Shown here: in pieces, positions 11,673 through 24,200 of the stretch
How the letters are laid out: each line of letters begins with the position of its first letter
Numbering within the stretch: position 1 is the stretch's first letter
The notes under the pieces: model-generated
The model's input: the letters and a program-made list of their open reading frames with translations, nothing else
Told to the model about the DNA's origin: nothing
Databases searched by the model: none
DNA from: Macrosoma leucophasiata
Lineage: Eukaryota; Arthropoda; Insecta; Lepidoptera; Hedylidae
Length of the DNA stretch: 64,000 bases
Assembly: GCA_036365455.1 (NCBI GenBank)
Contig: JAWQUS010000032.1
Location: forward strand, 11,195,501 to 11,259,500
Direction: 5' to 3'
Made by a program: the position numbers and the translations under genes

Positions 11673-14600
11673 ATTGATGGAGCAACAGGCGAGCGAGAGA
11701 CAAGTGGTTCGGTCTTGGAACGTACCATAAAATGTGCAATCACTATGAAGAAGTTGGGCTTGAAACGAAACGATGTCATAGTCCTGATGGCATCAAATTG
11801 CCTCGACCTTTGTATACCAATGTACGCAAGCTTTTGTATAGGAGTCGCTGCGGCGGGTGTTGACAGGACGTTAAAAACAAGTAAGATAATATTTCTACTA
11901 GGAAATAAAAATTAAATTGAGAGCGTGGGCACCACCATATTACATAATCTAATTTCATAGAGGTAAAACAACTTTTTCATGGATGACAAACTGACAACCT
12001 ATCTGCATTTTGGCTCCAGTTGTGTAGATGTCTACAGGCTGCAGTATTAATTTATTATGTTTGTGTGGTTACTTGTCACCATAATTAGGTATACCTACTT
12101 ATTATTTGTAACTTTCACATTTGTTACACCTTTATGTATTATTATATATCTAGGTATATATTAGATAAGATTACAAGTTGAAATTTTCTCGCAGGAACCA
12201 TAAACTCAATCGTAAGATAAACGCATGGAAGTAATAACGTTACTTCAGGCCTGTTTCCCGAAGCGGGTAGAGGTGACATTCAAGCATACTTGCTAAGAAG
12301 ATTCGCTAATCTGATTGTATTTTTACCCGACTGCAACAGAAGGAGGGCTATGTTTTTTGTCCCATGTAATCAGGAATTGATGGCGAGCCGACTGACATAT
12401 TACCAATGACAAGTGACACCTAGAAACTTTCGAAAAATGGGCAAATCCCAATAGTACTCACCCCACCAGGCACTGAACTCAGGATTTTTTTATATACCTA
12501 CCTAATTTCCGGCACAGGGCATAACACCTTTGGCCTCAAGAGTGGTAACGCATCTGTATTTTGACCTTCGTCTTTGTATCGGTGTCTATAGGCTGCAGTC
12601 ATCACTTAACATCAATGTGAACTGCATGCTTGATTGCCACTTCCATTACTTATACATATATACCTCATGAAAGTGGCAAACAAGCACGCAGTTACATTGA
12701 TGTTAAGTGATGACTGCAGCATTTAGACACTCACACAAATACCAAGGTCAAAATGCAGATACGTTACCACTCCTGAGGCCTAAGGTGCCTCTGTGCTAAT
12801 TACAGGGCCGTACATTACCACCTGACTGGAACACGAAAGTGCTGAACACTACCATTTATCGGCAAGTATATTAGGTAATGCGGTGGTGCCTACGCCCGCG
12901 AGCTCCGTCACTGGAGCTCTACCACCATTAGAACAGATACTTTACAAAATCAATACCATAAGAAGTTGCTCACAAAATTCTACAAGTAGGACCTATCTGT
13001 AACGTAAAATAAACACCGCAATTTAAATTTTTTGGGAGCGCGCATGGCCCGTCGGCTAGTGTAGATCATGATCATGAGCGATCTACTCGGTAAAGTACTA
13101 CGGGCGCGGACGGGTAGTGTGATGGATGACCGCTAGTGGCAAATTAAAAGTCGGTCCCGGTTGCTATGATAGATAGCAGTCGTTAAACCTTGTCGGAGGC
13201 CTTATGGGCGGTTTGAAAACATCCGAAAGCGGGTTGGCCACTAAGCTCCACCAATCCGCATTGGAGCAGCGTGGTGGAGTAAACTCCAGGCCTCTCCCCA
13301 AAAAGGGGAGAGACTCGTGCCCAGCAGTTGGACGTATAATGGGTTGCCATTATTATTATTTTATGTTCAAAACAACAGTATCTCAAAAGTCAACTGTATA
13401 ATTTCAGACGAACTTCAAGAAACATTTAGTTATATGAAACCAAAAATCATTTTTTGTCAAAGCAATAGGTCTTCAGAGGTTAACGCTGCAGTGAAAAATC
13501 TTGGATTAGACGCAAAGATAGTCACATTCGACAAATCTGAAGATGCTGAAAACTTTATAGACCTACTGAACAAGCATGGAAATGAAGAATCAGTTGAAGA
13601 TTACAGGTAATAGAAGATTAGGTACCTATATTTAAAACTTGCCACCTCATGAGACCCAGACGGGTTAGATTCCGAGTCGGAGAATAAGTGATAAATTATT
13701 GTTGTTTTTATTTTTAATTTGATTAGAGCATTTTAATGAAGAGAAGTGGGTACATGTTTGCCTGAATCTATTTATTTTCTATCTACACTTTTATAGTTCT
13801 TTCAGAATTCTCAAAGTATTATTCCAAATTTTAATAATATGTTATGTAATGTATCTACCTACGGCGACCACGTGACAACCCCTCCATCTACTTAATGGAG
13901 GAGAATTCTTCCGTTAGTGTTGTCAGTCAACCGAACAATGGCAGTCAAACCATTCTATACTCGGACTTTTAATTCGATTCCCAATTTGACATTAGCTACT
14001 GTCACTTCGTAAAATACCACATTTAACATAATAGTGATGGACCCAACAATCGATAAAAAATCGCGATTTTATGTTTATGTAATTATAAATATTGGTGTGC
14101 CAGTTTTAAGAATTATTGATCAATTTTATTGAATAAAATACGTTATTATTCACAATTTTTATTAATTCATTAGTAACCATTGCAATATTTTATTTTATTC
14201 TCTGAATTTACTCTATTTTGTAAGTGCAAATTAAAGTATCTTCCTACTTAAAATATTATGTTGATTACGTTGAAAACATGTGTTGCGTGCATACTTATGA
14301 ACTTATTGCATGCAATAATTTTTATTTAAGGCCGGATGATTTCGATCCTACTGATACTAATGCGTTGCTGATGTCCACGAGTGGAACATCTGGAAAACCT
14401 AAGAGTACTGAATCCACCCATTACCATGCAATGGTCAGATTTCCATACATTTGGTAAGTTTAGTCACATAAGTATTTAATTTTTTTCATGAGTCTACGGT
14501 GATTGAGAATATATTATTAGTATGTTCTTAGGTTTTCGCGAGCTGCACTCATTGAAATAAAACTAATTTTCGGATTTATCTCGCGTATATTGAACTAAAA

Positions 14601-17600
14601 TGATTCTTTAAAATCGAACCCGACCTCACTCATTGAAATAAAACTAATTTTCAGATTTATCTCGCGTATATTGAACTAAAATGATTATTTAAAATCGAAC
14701 CCGACCTTTCCCGCGTCCACGCTGTCAGTCTGCCCGAGACCACGGAAGCTGAAAAGCGACCGAAACGTCGGGTTCGACTTTAAATAATCATTTAAGTTCA
14801 ATATACGCGAGATAAAGCTGAAATCTAGTTTTATTTCAATATATTATTATTTATTGATGGTGTTGTAGGTACACAAATCGCAAATATAATTTCAACAGTG
14901 TAAAGCTCCCAAAAATCAGTGAAACGAATAAGTAATGAAAAAAATGAAACTACAGTCTTAGGACGTAATAACTTACGTACAAAGAGCCATCGTTCGTAGA
15001 AACACGAAGTATTAGGAAAATCACATGTAATTACTTAGTATTATTACTGATATACTCAACAGTTTATTATGACTTATTTTTACATTTTTTCTTATTATCA
15101 GGGCTTCTTCGTGTATCATTATTTCACCAATACAATGGTTATCGGCTGTTATCTTTTACAATTTTTCACCAATTCTAAAGATAACCCGGATTCAGTCTTC
15201 CCTGGATATGACCAAGGAACATGTCTATTATTTAATAAATACATATAAGGTATGAGGCATTTTGTCATACAAACCTGTTTTTTCGCTTTTCGTCCCTAAA
15301 ATGAAATGGTGTCGTTTATATCAAAATTTCAATTAACTGTTTTTGTTGTCAATTCTCTCAAATCTTTTTGATCTCGTTTTACAACAAATGTGCAGTGACA
15401 GACGAAGAATTTGATAGACAGACAGACGTACAAGTGATTCTATCATAATAAGTAGGTAGTCTGTGTCATTCCTTTTGAAGTAAATAACCCTGAAAAGTAC
15501 GAGTATAACAATGAAATATGTACCATAATAAAGGTATTTACAATTTACATTTCAGCCAGAGATAACGATTTGCAGTCCACCATTCATGCTGGAACTGACA
15601 AAGCCTGGCGATTCTGAGAAATGTGACTTCTCGTGCTTTAAAAAATTTATAATCGGAGGCAGTTTTATTTCACAAAAAGTCATTGATTATCTGGAGGTAA
15701 GAGAAAAGGTTGAAGTGGGTCCTGAGACCGTACCATGGATTACGAATCAGTTTAGAAACTGTCAGAATGTTTTTACATTTATTTTGTTCGTATGACAATA
15801 TTATATTCGTATGATAAATTATCAAAAAACGCTTATACATGTGCAACTATTATAAAACATGTGATTATCTTAATGACACTACACCATGGGATTGAAGCGA
15901 TCGCTCCCAGGCTATTTCGAAAACCTGTACTTTGGATTTACAGACTGTATTAGATTTAAATTTAAATTCAAAAGAGCTGTTCAGAGTTTCTTCAGTGGCG
16001 GAGTTCTTCTCAGTATTGAATGCCCTTGGAATTCTGCCAAGTGAATAACCTTTACTATGACGACCAAATTCATTCTTTCTCAGTTTCTTTTGAAATGGGG
16101 AAATGGAGGAATTTGTAAATAATTGATGCTTTCCATATTGTTCAAACATGTTCAGTGTCTATTTAATTTATTATGTGTTTTTGATTATTATTAGTGGTTA
16201 TTCACTCTAGGTTAGTTTAAAAAAAAATTACGATGTAAAAGTGCTCTCCAGGAGCCTAAATATATGAAATAAATGAATAAACTGAATAAATACGTAGATA
16301 TAATTAAACGAGACAAAGCTAGCCTCAATGTATGGGAGTGTTTAATGAAACATTTTTGGATATTGCTCGTTTTATTTTTAAAAAGGTATTATTGTCATTT
16401 TAAATAAAATAAATAAAAAAAAAAATTACAGTTTGAAAAAAAAGAACTAAAAACCACGCCTTTAAAATTAAATAAAAAAAAACAAATTATAAATATAACA
16501 AAAGTATTCAACTGAAAAAATCGTAATATTGTAGGTACAAAAAGTGTGAGGGGCTTGATTTTGATTGTTGTAAATATCTATAATATAAAAATAAGTCGGA
16601 TTTTCCTTCCTGACGCTATAACTCCAGAAAGCACGAACCGATTTCGACGGTTTTGCATTCGTTGGAAAGGTCTCGGGCTCCGTGAGGTTTATAGCAAAGA
16701 AAATACAGGGAAAATTTCAATGCGGGCGAAGCCGCGGGCAACTGCTAGTTTTATATAAAATACTTACTCCTTCATGAAAGACACCGAATAAAGCTCCTAT
16801 CTGTCAAACATAACTTTACAATTATTTATGAATCGACGTTCCGACACATGTTACTAAAGAGTATACCAAAGAGTATACAAATACTCATGTTACTAACAAA
16901 ATCCTATATATAATATAATATACTTACATCTTTATAAGCTACAGACTGTTCACTTACCATTGTTGTAAACTGTATGCTTGTTTGTCGCTTTCATGCCATA
17001 ACACATTAAACTTAAAAACTGCGTTCCTTCAAACAGGTAGTAGCTCCGAATGCTTACGTACTCACTGGATATGGTATGAGTGAAGCAAACGGGGTGGTAT
17101 TACTGAACAATACCGGCAAAGCAGAAAGCTGTGGTAAAGAAACTCCCTTCTTCAAATATAGGGTAAGTGTTGTATTTATGAAAGTGAAATTGACTGTAAA
17201 TAAATAATATTTATTTTTAAGTTTTGAAATATAATGCATTAAATATCTTTTTTTATCATTATTGCCGCGTAATAAATATCACAGAGGCAAAACAACTTAG
17301 GTCTCAGGGGTGGCAACGCATCTGCATTTTAATCTCCAGTTTTTAGGTAAATGTTACACATTTGCTTAGTTAACATTTTCCGATAACCTGTAGAAGGTTC
17401 GCTAGCACAGAGTTAAAAAATATTGTGTTAATCTGTCTGAGTGCTATCTAAGTATACTGATTGAAGGGAAGAAATGAAATCAGTCATAAAAAGTGGAACC
17501 ATGACTTTGACAGTTAACGATCCCCACATATCGTCAAACGTCACGTTCGTGGCGCCACTTTTTTAACGTAGATACTTTGTTTTTGAGTTATACTTCTCCC

Positions 17601-19409
17601 CAATTACTTATTCGCAAAGACTAAACCCCTATATGCCCATTACCTGAACTGTTTATGTAAAACAAATGTATACATTTTCGAGACTGTTTAATATTATATT
17701 GCAGTTGGTCGATCCAAACACAGGAGAAGATATTAACGTACCAAATAAGACCGGGGAACTGTGGGTTAATGGACCTTCCGTTTGTACGGTAAGTTACCTG
17801 TTTGATCATTTACGGCCAGTTACGGTTTGCAACTTATTCAACAGAAAATAAAGTATAATCAGGTGTCAGAAATAATTGTATTAGAACATTTACAACGATA
17901 TTTTTTTTTAAATAGGTATATGCATATATTTATATATATTTATCTAGAGAGCGATATACATATATATATTAAACTTCAACTATAAAAAAATGAGTTTAGG
18001 TTGTTTGTATCGACATGAAAGTTTGAACACAGCATTAAATTTGTTACAACAACGAGTTCATATATCTTAAATCCCGAGGTGCCCGAAGTAACAAAAAGCA
18101 TTGTTTTCAGATTAATTACTATATAAAAATATAACATTTTTCAATATTTTACAGGGATACTACAATAACCCTGAAATGACTGCCGAGATGTTATCCGAGG
18201 ACGGATGGTTGAAAACAGGAGACATGTTTTACAGGGATGAACACAGGAACTATTACTTTGTAGACCGTCTAAAGTTGCTGCTGAAATATCGAAACCATCA
18301 GGTACTTTATTTATTCTAAGCATCTTAAGCATACTCTTACAGGATTTTTTCATATATATGTTTGGAAACGACTGATTGAGTATATGTACTAAATTAGTCG
18401 TTTCCAAACAATTATACTCGTATTTATAAGAATTACGTAGTTCTTTAACTATTTATATGTATATAATTTTGATCCAAGTAACTAATAACATTCAATTTGT
18501 TGATACATTCAATACTCCATGTTTACTAAAACTTTTCACAGGTGTCTCCAGCAGAAATAGAGGAAGTGATACAGAAACACCCCAGCGTTCTCCATGTCGC
18601 CGTGACCAGCATCCCTGACTTGGAGTGTGGCGACTTACCAGTCGCTATTGTGGTCCGCAATGAAGGAAAACCTGTCACTGCTCAAGAGATCGAAGATTTG
18701 GTCAAAGGTATTGCATTTTATTAACGTTGTAAAGACGTGACGCATACAAGCTGAATATATTTTTACCGCTAGTGCGTGCAGTCAGTCAACCGAACAATGG
18801 CGGTCAAACTAGATCCTTTAAAACCTACTCCGAACCGAGAATCCGCTATCAACACCGCTCTTGTGATCCACCTACTCACTTCGCCTCCATCACGGGAATT
18901 CCGGCAGTCCCCTTCGGCGCATACCATGCTGACCTGTGGCTACCACTTGTTTTCAAGCTGTTCACCTCTAAACTGCACAACCCGTCGACCCGTTCAAGTC
19001 GCTTTTTACGATAGACAGAGAATAGCTCAGCCCAACGAATATGTACCTAATTGGGAAGAAGAATAACTCTCCGTTGTGTCAGTAATTGGATACAAATTAT
19101 GAACAATTTTGACGATCTCGATACCCAGTTTCGTATAGGGATCTGTCAAAGTAGACCAGTGCTACTTTTTTATGTCAGAATACACTTCTTTAGAATAACT
19201 TATTCGTAGCTTCAACCCAATTCTATAGATCCGTACAGTACTTTAGAGCACAGGTTGTAATAAAACCTTAAATGTTTCCAGAAAATCTGACTGACACAAA
19301 ACAGTTACGGGGAGGAGTGATTTTCTTGGAATCCATGCCGTTAACTCCATCTACGAAGATCAACAGACCTTTATTGAAGAAAATGGCGTTGGAATTGAAA
19401 AGAGAATAA
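11673..19409 (+). CDS. Gene B: luciferase-like acyl-CoA synthetase, exons 2-11, exon 1 not found
   Basis: Second copy in the array. Exons: 11673-11880, 13408-13606, 14331-14453, 15102-15249, 15556-15696, 17037-17162, 17705-17788, 18155-18301, 18542-18707, 19282-19409 (TAA). All have GT-AG borders and join in one open frame from exon 2 to the stop. Motifs: phosphate-binding loop [10 protein letters not shown] (exon 4), GYGMSE (exon 7), GWLKTGD and KYRNHQ (exon 9), TKINR (exon 11). Exon 5 is two codons shorter than in C and D. The 52-codon exon 1 with its TATA box, present in C and D, was not seen between gene A and exon 2. The first ATG in exon 2 would remove about 75 N-terminal residues. B is therefore either a 5'-truncated copy, a gene with a new first exon, or one relying on an upstream promoter. 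The lack of stops argues against old decay. Confidence 0.82.
12484..12950. mobile_element. Two BMC1-like LINE tails, tail to tail, gene B intron 2
   Basis: 12510-12655 on + and 12665-12950 on -, meeting at their 3' ends and forming a large inverted repeat. Confidence 0.6.
13130..13365 (+). mobile_element. RTE LINE 3' end, gene B intron 2
   Basis: Shares CATTGGAGCAGCGTGGTGGA and CCCAGCAGTTGGACGTATAA with the RTE tail at 39063-39290. 5'-truncated, as usual for LINE copies. Confidence 0.65.
14551..14840. mobile_element. Foldback MITE with duplicated left arm, gene B intron 4
   Basis: Left arm ATTGAAATAAAACTAATTTT occurs at 14551 and again at 14632; the inverse arm ends at 14840. GAACCCGAC/GTCGGGTTC marks the inner ends. 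Fragments lie near 45655, 53405 and 58020. Confidence 0.65.
15865..16149 (-). other. Unidentified 94-codon open stretch, gene B intron 6
   Basis: Starts [19 protein letters not shown], rich in Lys, Ser and Phe. It is absent from the same intron in C and D. No domain recognised; it may be a fragment of a mobile-element gene or chance. Confidence 0.25.
16580..16748 (+). mobile_element. Helitron-like (Lep1-type) fragment, gene B intron 6
   Basis: Ends GCGGGCGAAGCCGCGGGC then AACTGCTAG, the hairpin-plus-CTAG 3' end typical of non-autonomous Helitrons in Lepidoptera. The interior 'cgaaccgatttcgacgg' is also typical. Confidence 0.6.
18359..18410. repeat. Hairpin in gene B intron 9
   Basis: TGTTTGGAAACGACT paired with AGTCGTTTCCAAACA; the same hairpin is in C at 39732-39783, where the stem is 20 bp and perfect. 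Confidence 0.7.
18790..19015 (+). other. Conserved ORF-like block, gene B intron 10 (frameshifted)
   Basis: Encodes [12 protein letters not shown] in one frame and [17 protein letters not shown] in another. The intact form is in gene C at 40483-40701. Confidence 0.45.
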
Positions 19410-19745
19410 CGAGCGTAAATAATAAAAGAATTTACGTCACTGATAAAGAAAACTAATTTGTGCAATCGAAATTTTATTCAGGTTCGACGCAAGTCTACGA
19501 CAATAATTAAAACTGAGTATACCTACCCTATACCATGGGTGCTTCACAGTACACAACAATCAAATTGAATAATAACTCATAGTTTAGTACCCACAGTCTG
19601 TATCTGTATTTTAAGAATCTGAAATCTTTTGAATACAACGAATTATTGTTTTTACTTTTAAACGGACGGTTATATTATATGAATACTAAGCATAGGAGTT
19701 CTGAGCTAAGTTTTAAGCTGTAAGAAAGTTTGTTTGAAAAATAAA
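19410..19745 (+). other. 3' UTR / 3' flank of gene B with poly(A) signal
   Basis: Homologous to the A and C flanks. AATAAA at 19740-19745 aligns with ATTAAA in A and AATAAA in C. Confidence 0.5.
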
Positions 19746-19893
19746 TGTAGATACCTATATTGTAATAATTATTTTCATCGTTTCATGATACCTATTTATA
19801 GTCACCAGTATCACCTATGCTTTCATTTATTGCTGTATAAGGGGTACATAACTGCGAAATTCGCATCGCATCGCAAATATCTGCGAGCTCTTA

Positions 19894-19942
19894 TGGTGAG
19901 ATTCACCGAGAGCACTACGACTTTACTTTGAGCAAAGTAGGT
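19894..19942 (+). mobile_element. Left arm of TTA-type MITE, 3' of gene B
   Basis: Matches 7472-7520 with the same TTA and the same host MITE end about 60 nt before it; the rest is deleted. Confidence 0.6.
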
Positions 19943-21100
19943 ACTCGTAAATACAACCAGGAAAAAAAATGTCTCGTAAAAAAGGTAGGTGTACAACTAG
20001 GTGGATCAGACCGGAATATAAAAGTATTTAAAATATACCTAGTTGATCTACCTGGTGGCTCAAAAATAGGTGGTAGGTGGTTCAGGGTCGGAATAACTTT
20101 AGTTTGATTTCAATCACCTACATTTATAAGTACACCTAGGTACAATCAGCGCTATTTTCCATTTAACCAACATGCAAAGTATCTGTTTAGATTTAAGTGT
20201 TTTACTGGTGGTAGAGCTCCAGTGACGGAGCTCGCGGGCGTAGGCACCTGCATTACCTAATATACTTGCCGCTAAATGGTAGTGTTCAGCACTATCGTGT
20301 TCCGGTCAGGTGGTAATGTATGGCCTTGTAATTTCCGGCACAGAGGTATAACACCTTAGGCCTCAGGAGTGGTAACGCATCGGCATTTTGACCACGGTCT
20401 TTGTGTGGGTGTCTATAGGCTGCAGTCATCACTTAACTTCAATATGAACTGCAAGCTTGCTTGCCACTTCCATTACATAAAAAAAAAGTGTGCGAATTTT
20501 TTTTTTCATATGCTTTAATTCGACAGTGACTTATTTCAAGAAGCGATACTTATGTGGTTCCCTTTCCTCGAGGCGGATGTGGTTAACCTACATATTCTAT
20601 TCTATTTATTCCTAAAATTGGCGCTCTTTATAACGCTATAATTTTAATAAAAAATATTTATAAAATATATCGATGTTACCTACTTGAATATCAATGTGAA
20701 ATCTTCACTTCCGGTTTACGACGAGTACAAAAATTTAAATTTCGAATTCTATGGAAAATTTTAAAACAGCATACTTTTAACTTTAAAAAGCAATGTTTAT
20801 TAAGTTTTGTAACTAATTATTTGATTTAAAAAATAAGCATCTAAAAATGCATTTCTAATAGATAATTAATTTTTAAAAGCTCGTAACTCGACATTAAAAA
20901 ATACACACAAAAAAAAGAGTGCATAACCATGTTCACTATAAGTTTAATTAAACTGAATATGAACAAATTTCACGACCTGACTTTTTTTCGTTGTCCGCTT
21001 TAGGTAGTAGTACCCTAGATTAGGGGCAAAAATCCCCAAATCATTCTGTCAGAACTGTTTCAACAATTTAAATAATTTATCACTGACTATTTATAATTTT
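19943..21100. other. Intergenic stretch between genes B and C
   Basis: 20205-20480 is a BMC1-like LINE tail on +. The rest is AT-rich with no gene seen. Similarity to the region upstream of gene D starts at about 21020. Confidence 0.5.
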
Positions 21101-21107
21101 ATGACCC

Positions 21108-21115
21108 TATATAAA
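21108..21115 (+). promoter_or_regulatory. TATA box of gene C
   Basis: TATATAAA, followed about 25 nt later by ATCACGGAGT, a plausible initiator. The block from here to the ATG is conserved upstream of gene D (TATA at 48076, same ATCACGGAGT). The 5' UTR would be about 135 nt and unspliced. Conservation between C and D is seen directly; promoter activity is inferred. Confidence 0.7.
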
Positions 21116-21270
21116 GGCGCAAGTAGCCCAATCACGGAGTTATTTCACGCCGGCGTCTATTATAATAATATACCTATTGTGTAAGTGAAGACTTGTCTTC
21201 GTGTTTGACAAATTTATTTAGTCGTACGTAGAAATCGGTACCGAACAGGCTTACTGTTTTAGTTGTTACA

Positions 21271-24200
21271 ATGCCGAAATATTCACCATTAAGTAAAGAA
21301 GAAGAGTGGCATATAAATGATTTGACCCATCGCTTGGTGGCTAAAACTGGTATACCAACTGACAGATATCATCTTGGAAAAATAATACTACAGTGTTTAC
21401 GGGATTCACCAGATTTCGTTTTGCAGGTCAGTAGTTTTGCTATTTATATTTTTATTAATAGGAGGTTTATGATTTTTTTTAGAATATGATATACCAGCAA
21501 GTCTATAATTTTATTGAGATTCATGTTATTGCCTTGGAGTAGCGGCTTACCAGTAATGGACTGACAATTTATTTTTCTAAATCGGTTTCAGTAATTCAGT
21601 AATTCAGTAATCAGCAACTTAGGGACAATCGAGGGTTGTACCTAGTAGTACAAAAAAATCTCTCACCACCTTTGCATATCGAAATTACAATCCCGAATAA
21701 CCAGACGACGCGATCCCGCGGGATCCCATTCCTTTAAAGTGCGCGGTGTAACCGCTTTAAGTATTATGTTAAAATATGTCTCTAAAACTTTGATTTAATC
21801 TGTATCCAGAAACAAACTCAAACTCAAAAATTTATTTAATCACTTGGAAATAATAGATATTGCTCGTGATAGGTGAAATTACAAAATTAAAAATTTAAGC
21901 GAATAACAACTGATACGTTGATTAATATGTCAAGGTAAACAAAATAAAATAAATAATGGTCCAAAAATACTTAATAATAAAAATAGGTATCAACACATAC
22001 TATGAGTTCTCCCTATTCCTCCCTAGTAAAACCTATTTATACATTTTAATAATAGTTCAGTCAGAGCCACCACTATCCGTTCTTAAAAACCGACGCATAA
22101 CTAAAGTAGCCCCTGAGCTGTTTTATGGGAACGCATAAAGTGAGATATTTTATTTTCAACTATCTTCTTTTTTTTCTTTCACTTCAACTATCACTTAGCA
22201 ACACATTTAGCGATTCACTTTTATGTATATACCTAGATTTAGTATAGAAATACCATTTCCTTCATAAAAGCGTGTTTTCAATAGTTATTAAGACAGGTTG
22301 ACATCATAGTTATAGACAGATACGTGTTAAGGCTGGGCAACTAATGCTACTTGAAATTTGAATATAAGTACCTAAATCATTAGGTGTACGAACACCTACG
22401 ACTGAGGTCAAAATATCTTATAAGGGTTGTAAGTATAAAAAAAAAATGCAAAACATTTAAAAATTAATCTAAGAAGACTGCTATGTTGATTAATAATTAG
22501 GTACTTGTACCTACTTATCGCCCTGCAGTTCCAGGCCTATAGAATAGTACTAAGGTATCCTTTTCCTTCCGTAAAATACGACTAAAAGGGGAAATGAGCC
22601 GCGGGCGGCAAGAGTGGGGGCTCTGGTCGCTCAGCACTCGCGGCTCCGAGATGATGTTGACCGAGGTAGCCGCAGGTCACCATGGCAAGTGACGAAGGGG
22701 GGCTCACAAAGTCCCCGTGAACGAGCCTTGGATGGAGGCGAAGTGCGGAGGGGAACCGGAGCAGTGTACCTAGATCGCCCTTTTTAATGCATTGAAGTCG
22801 GCACCGAGGTGCTTTAGAGGGTTCAAGCCCCTCATAGCCCGACTCAATCCCAAAGAGTTATTTGAATTTCCATCTCGTTAAAAAAAGGTTAAGGTTTGTA
22901 CTTTATTGACGGAAAAGAAATAATTTATGTTGCTGCATTAAGTTTGTTAGTAGCAGTGTGTTGTGTATGCAAAAGTGTTTTAGTATGATTAACATAACTA
23001 GCTGACCCCGCAAACCGGCTCTACCGAACAATAAAAAGTCATGATCTTAAAATAAATTAAAAAAAAACAGGCGAGTTGCATCTTCTGTGCGAGCAATCGT
23101 TTAAAAGTTTGAATTAAATTTATTTTCCCACGCCCTATGCTTGCGACAACTTTGAAGATGTTAATTTTTATTATTCACTAGGCATTAATAATAATCAATT
23201 TATGGGGGCAGAGCAGCTTGTGGCGAGCTGTTGGTGAGTAGCGACACCACCCCCTACCATCATCTCGAGTTCCTCCGAGAGAACTGGGCTCCGCCTCGTC
23301 CGCCACACAGAGGTACGGCCGGACAGAGCATCAGGTCTCTCACCTCTGGCTTGCCTTCATTGGCCGGTCAGAGTGGGGCGCTAGAGGTATGGCATTTGCA
23401 GAAATTTAGATAATAGGCTGTTGTCTAAATTTCTGAAAGAGCCATACACTCGGGGGTGGAAGTGTCTAAAGGCATAATAGCGGGGAAGCCCGCTCCGAGC
23501 TCGAGATTACTCGCTCGTGATGGTGAAACCGGGGCCACACCTCTCGGCACCCCCAGCCTCTCTCAACAGTGTTGCCCCCTGTCGACCATCGGGTTGGCTG
23601 TTTGGGGGGCCCACCAAGGAGAGGCGAGTCACCACCTGCCTAAAGTAGGATTCGATAATGTGAGATGTTGAATATAGGCAGGTGCCGGATCTCACTCCAT
23701 AGGCCCAGCCAGCTAGTCCCCCCAGTTCACCCACATAGCCCAAAGTTTGGCAAATCACTTTTCATTACAATAGTCCCATTATATTCTGCGGGGTCTGTCT
23801 GTGTCTGTATTAACTATTGATGCAGTCAGAGAGAGGTCCCGCCGAATATAACCCATTACAAAGTAGATCAAAATTCTCGAAAGGGCCTCTACGTGTTGGA
23901 CCCCCCATGTCCCCGCGCAAGCCTGACAAAGGTCCGGGGTTCAAATTGGACCCCGTGCTGACGAGAGATCAATTTATAAATAAAATTTAACCCACAAAAT
24001 AAATAATCAAATCTATCAATACCTTTGTAGAGGAAAAAGAAAAATCAATTCGTCATAAACATAGTCATTTACTTAGCAGAGTTCCAAGTGCAGGCACTAC
24101 TGAGATGAACTCCGGTACCGAAAAAACTCAGCGTGTTGCTCATTTTATAACCAAATGCGGCAAATGCCTAACGGTCCTAATTAGGCATTTGCCGCCCAAG

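Noticed and set aside
13183..13401. Overlapping ORFs on both strands in gene B intron 2
   Set aside because: They lie in the RTE LINE 3' untranslated tail; the same sequence recurs at 39115-39315.
22600..23758. GC-rich ORFs in gene C intron 1
   Set aside because: GC-rich repeat blocks give long frames by chance; no protein family recognised and frames differ in D.
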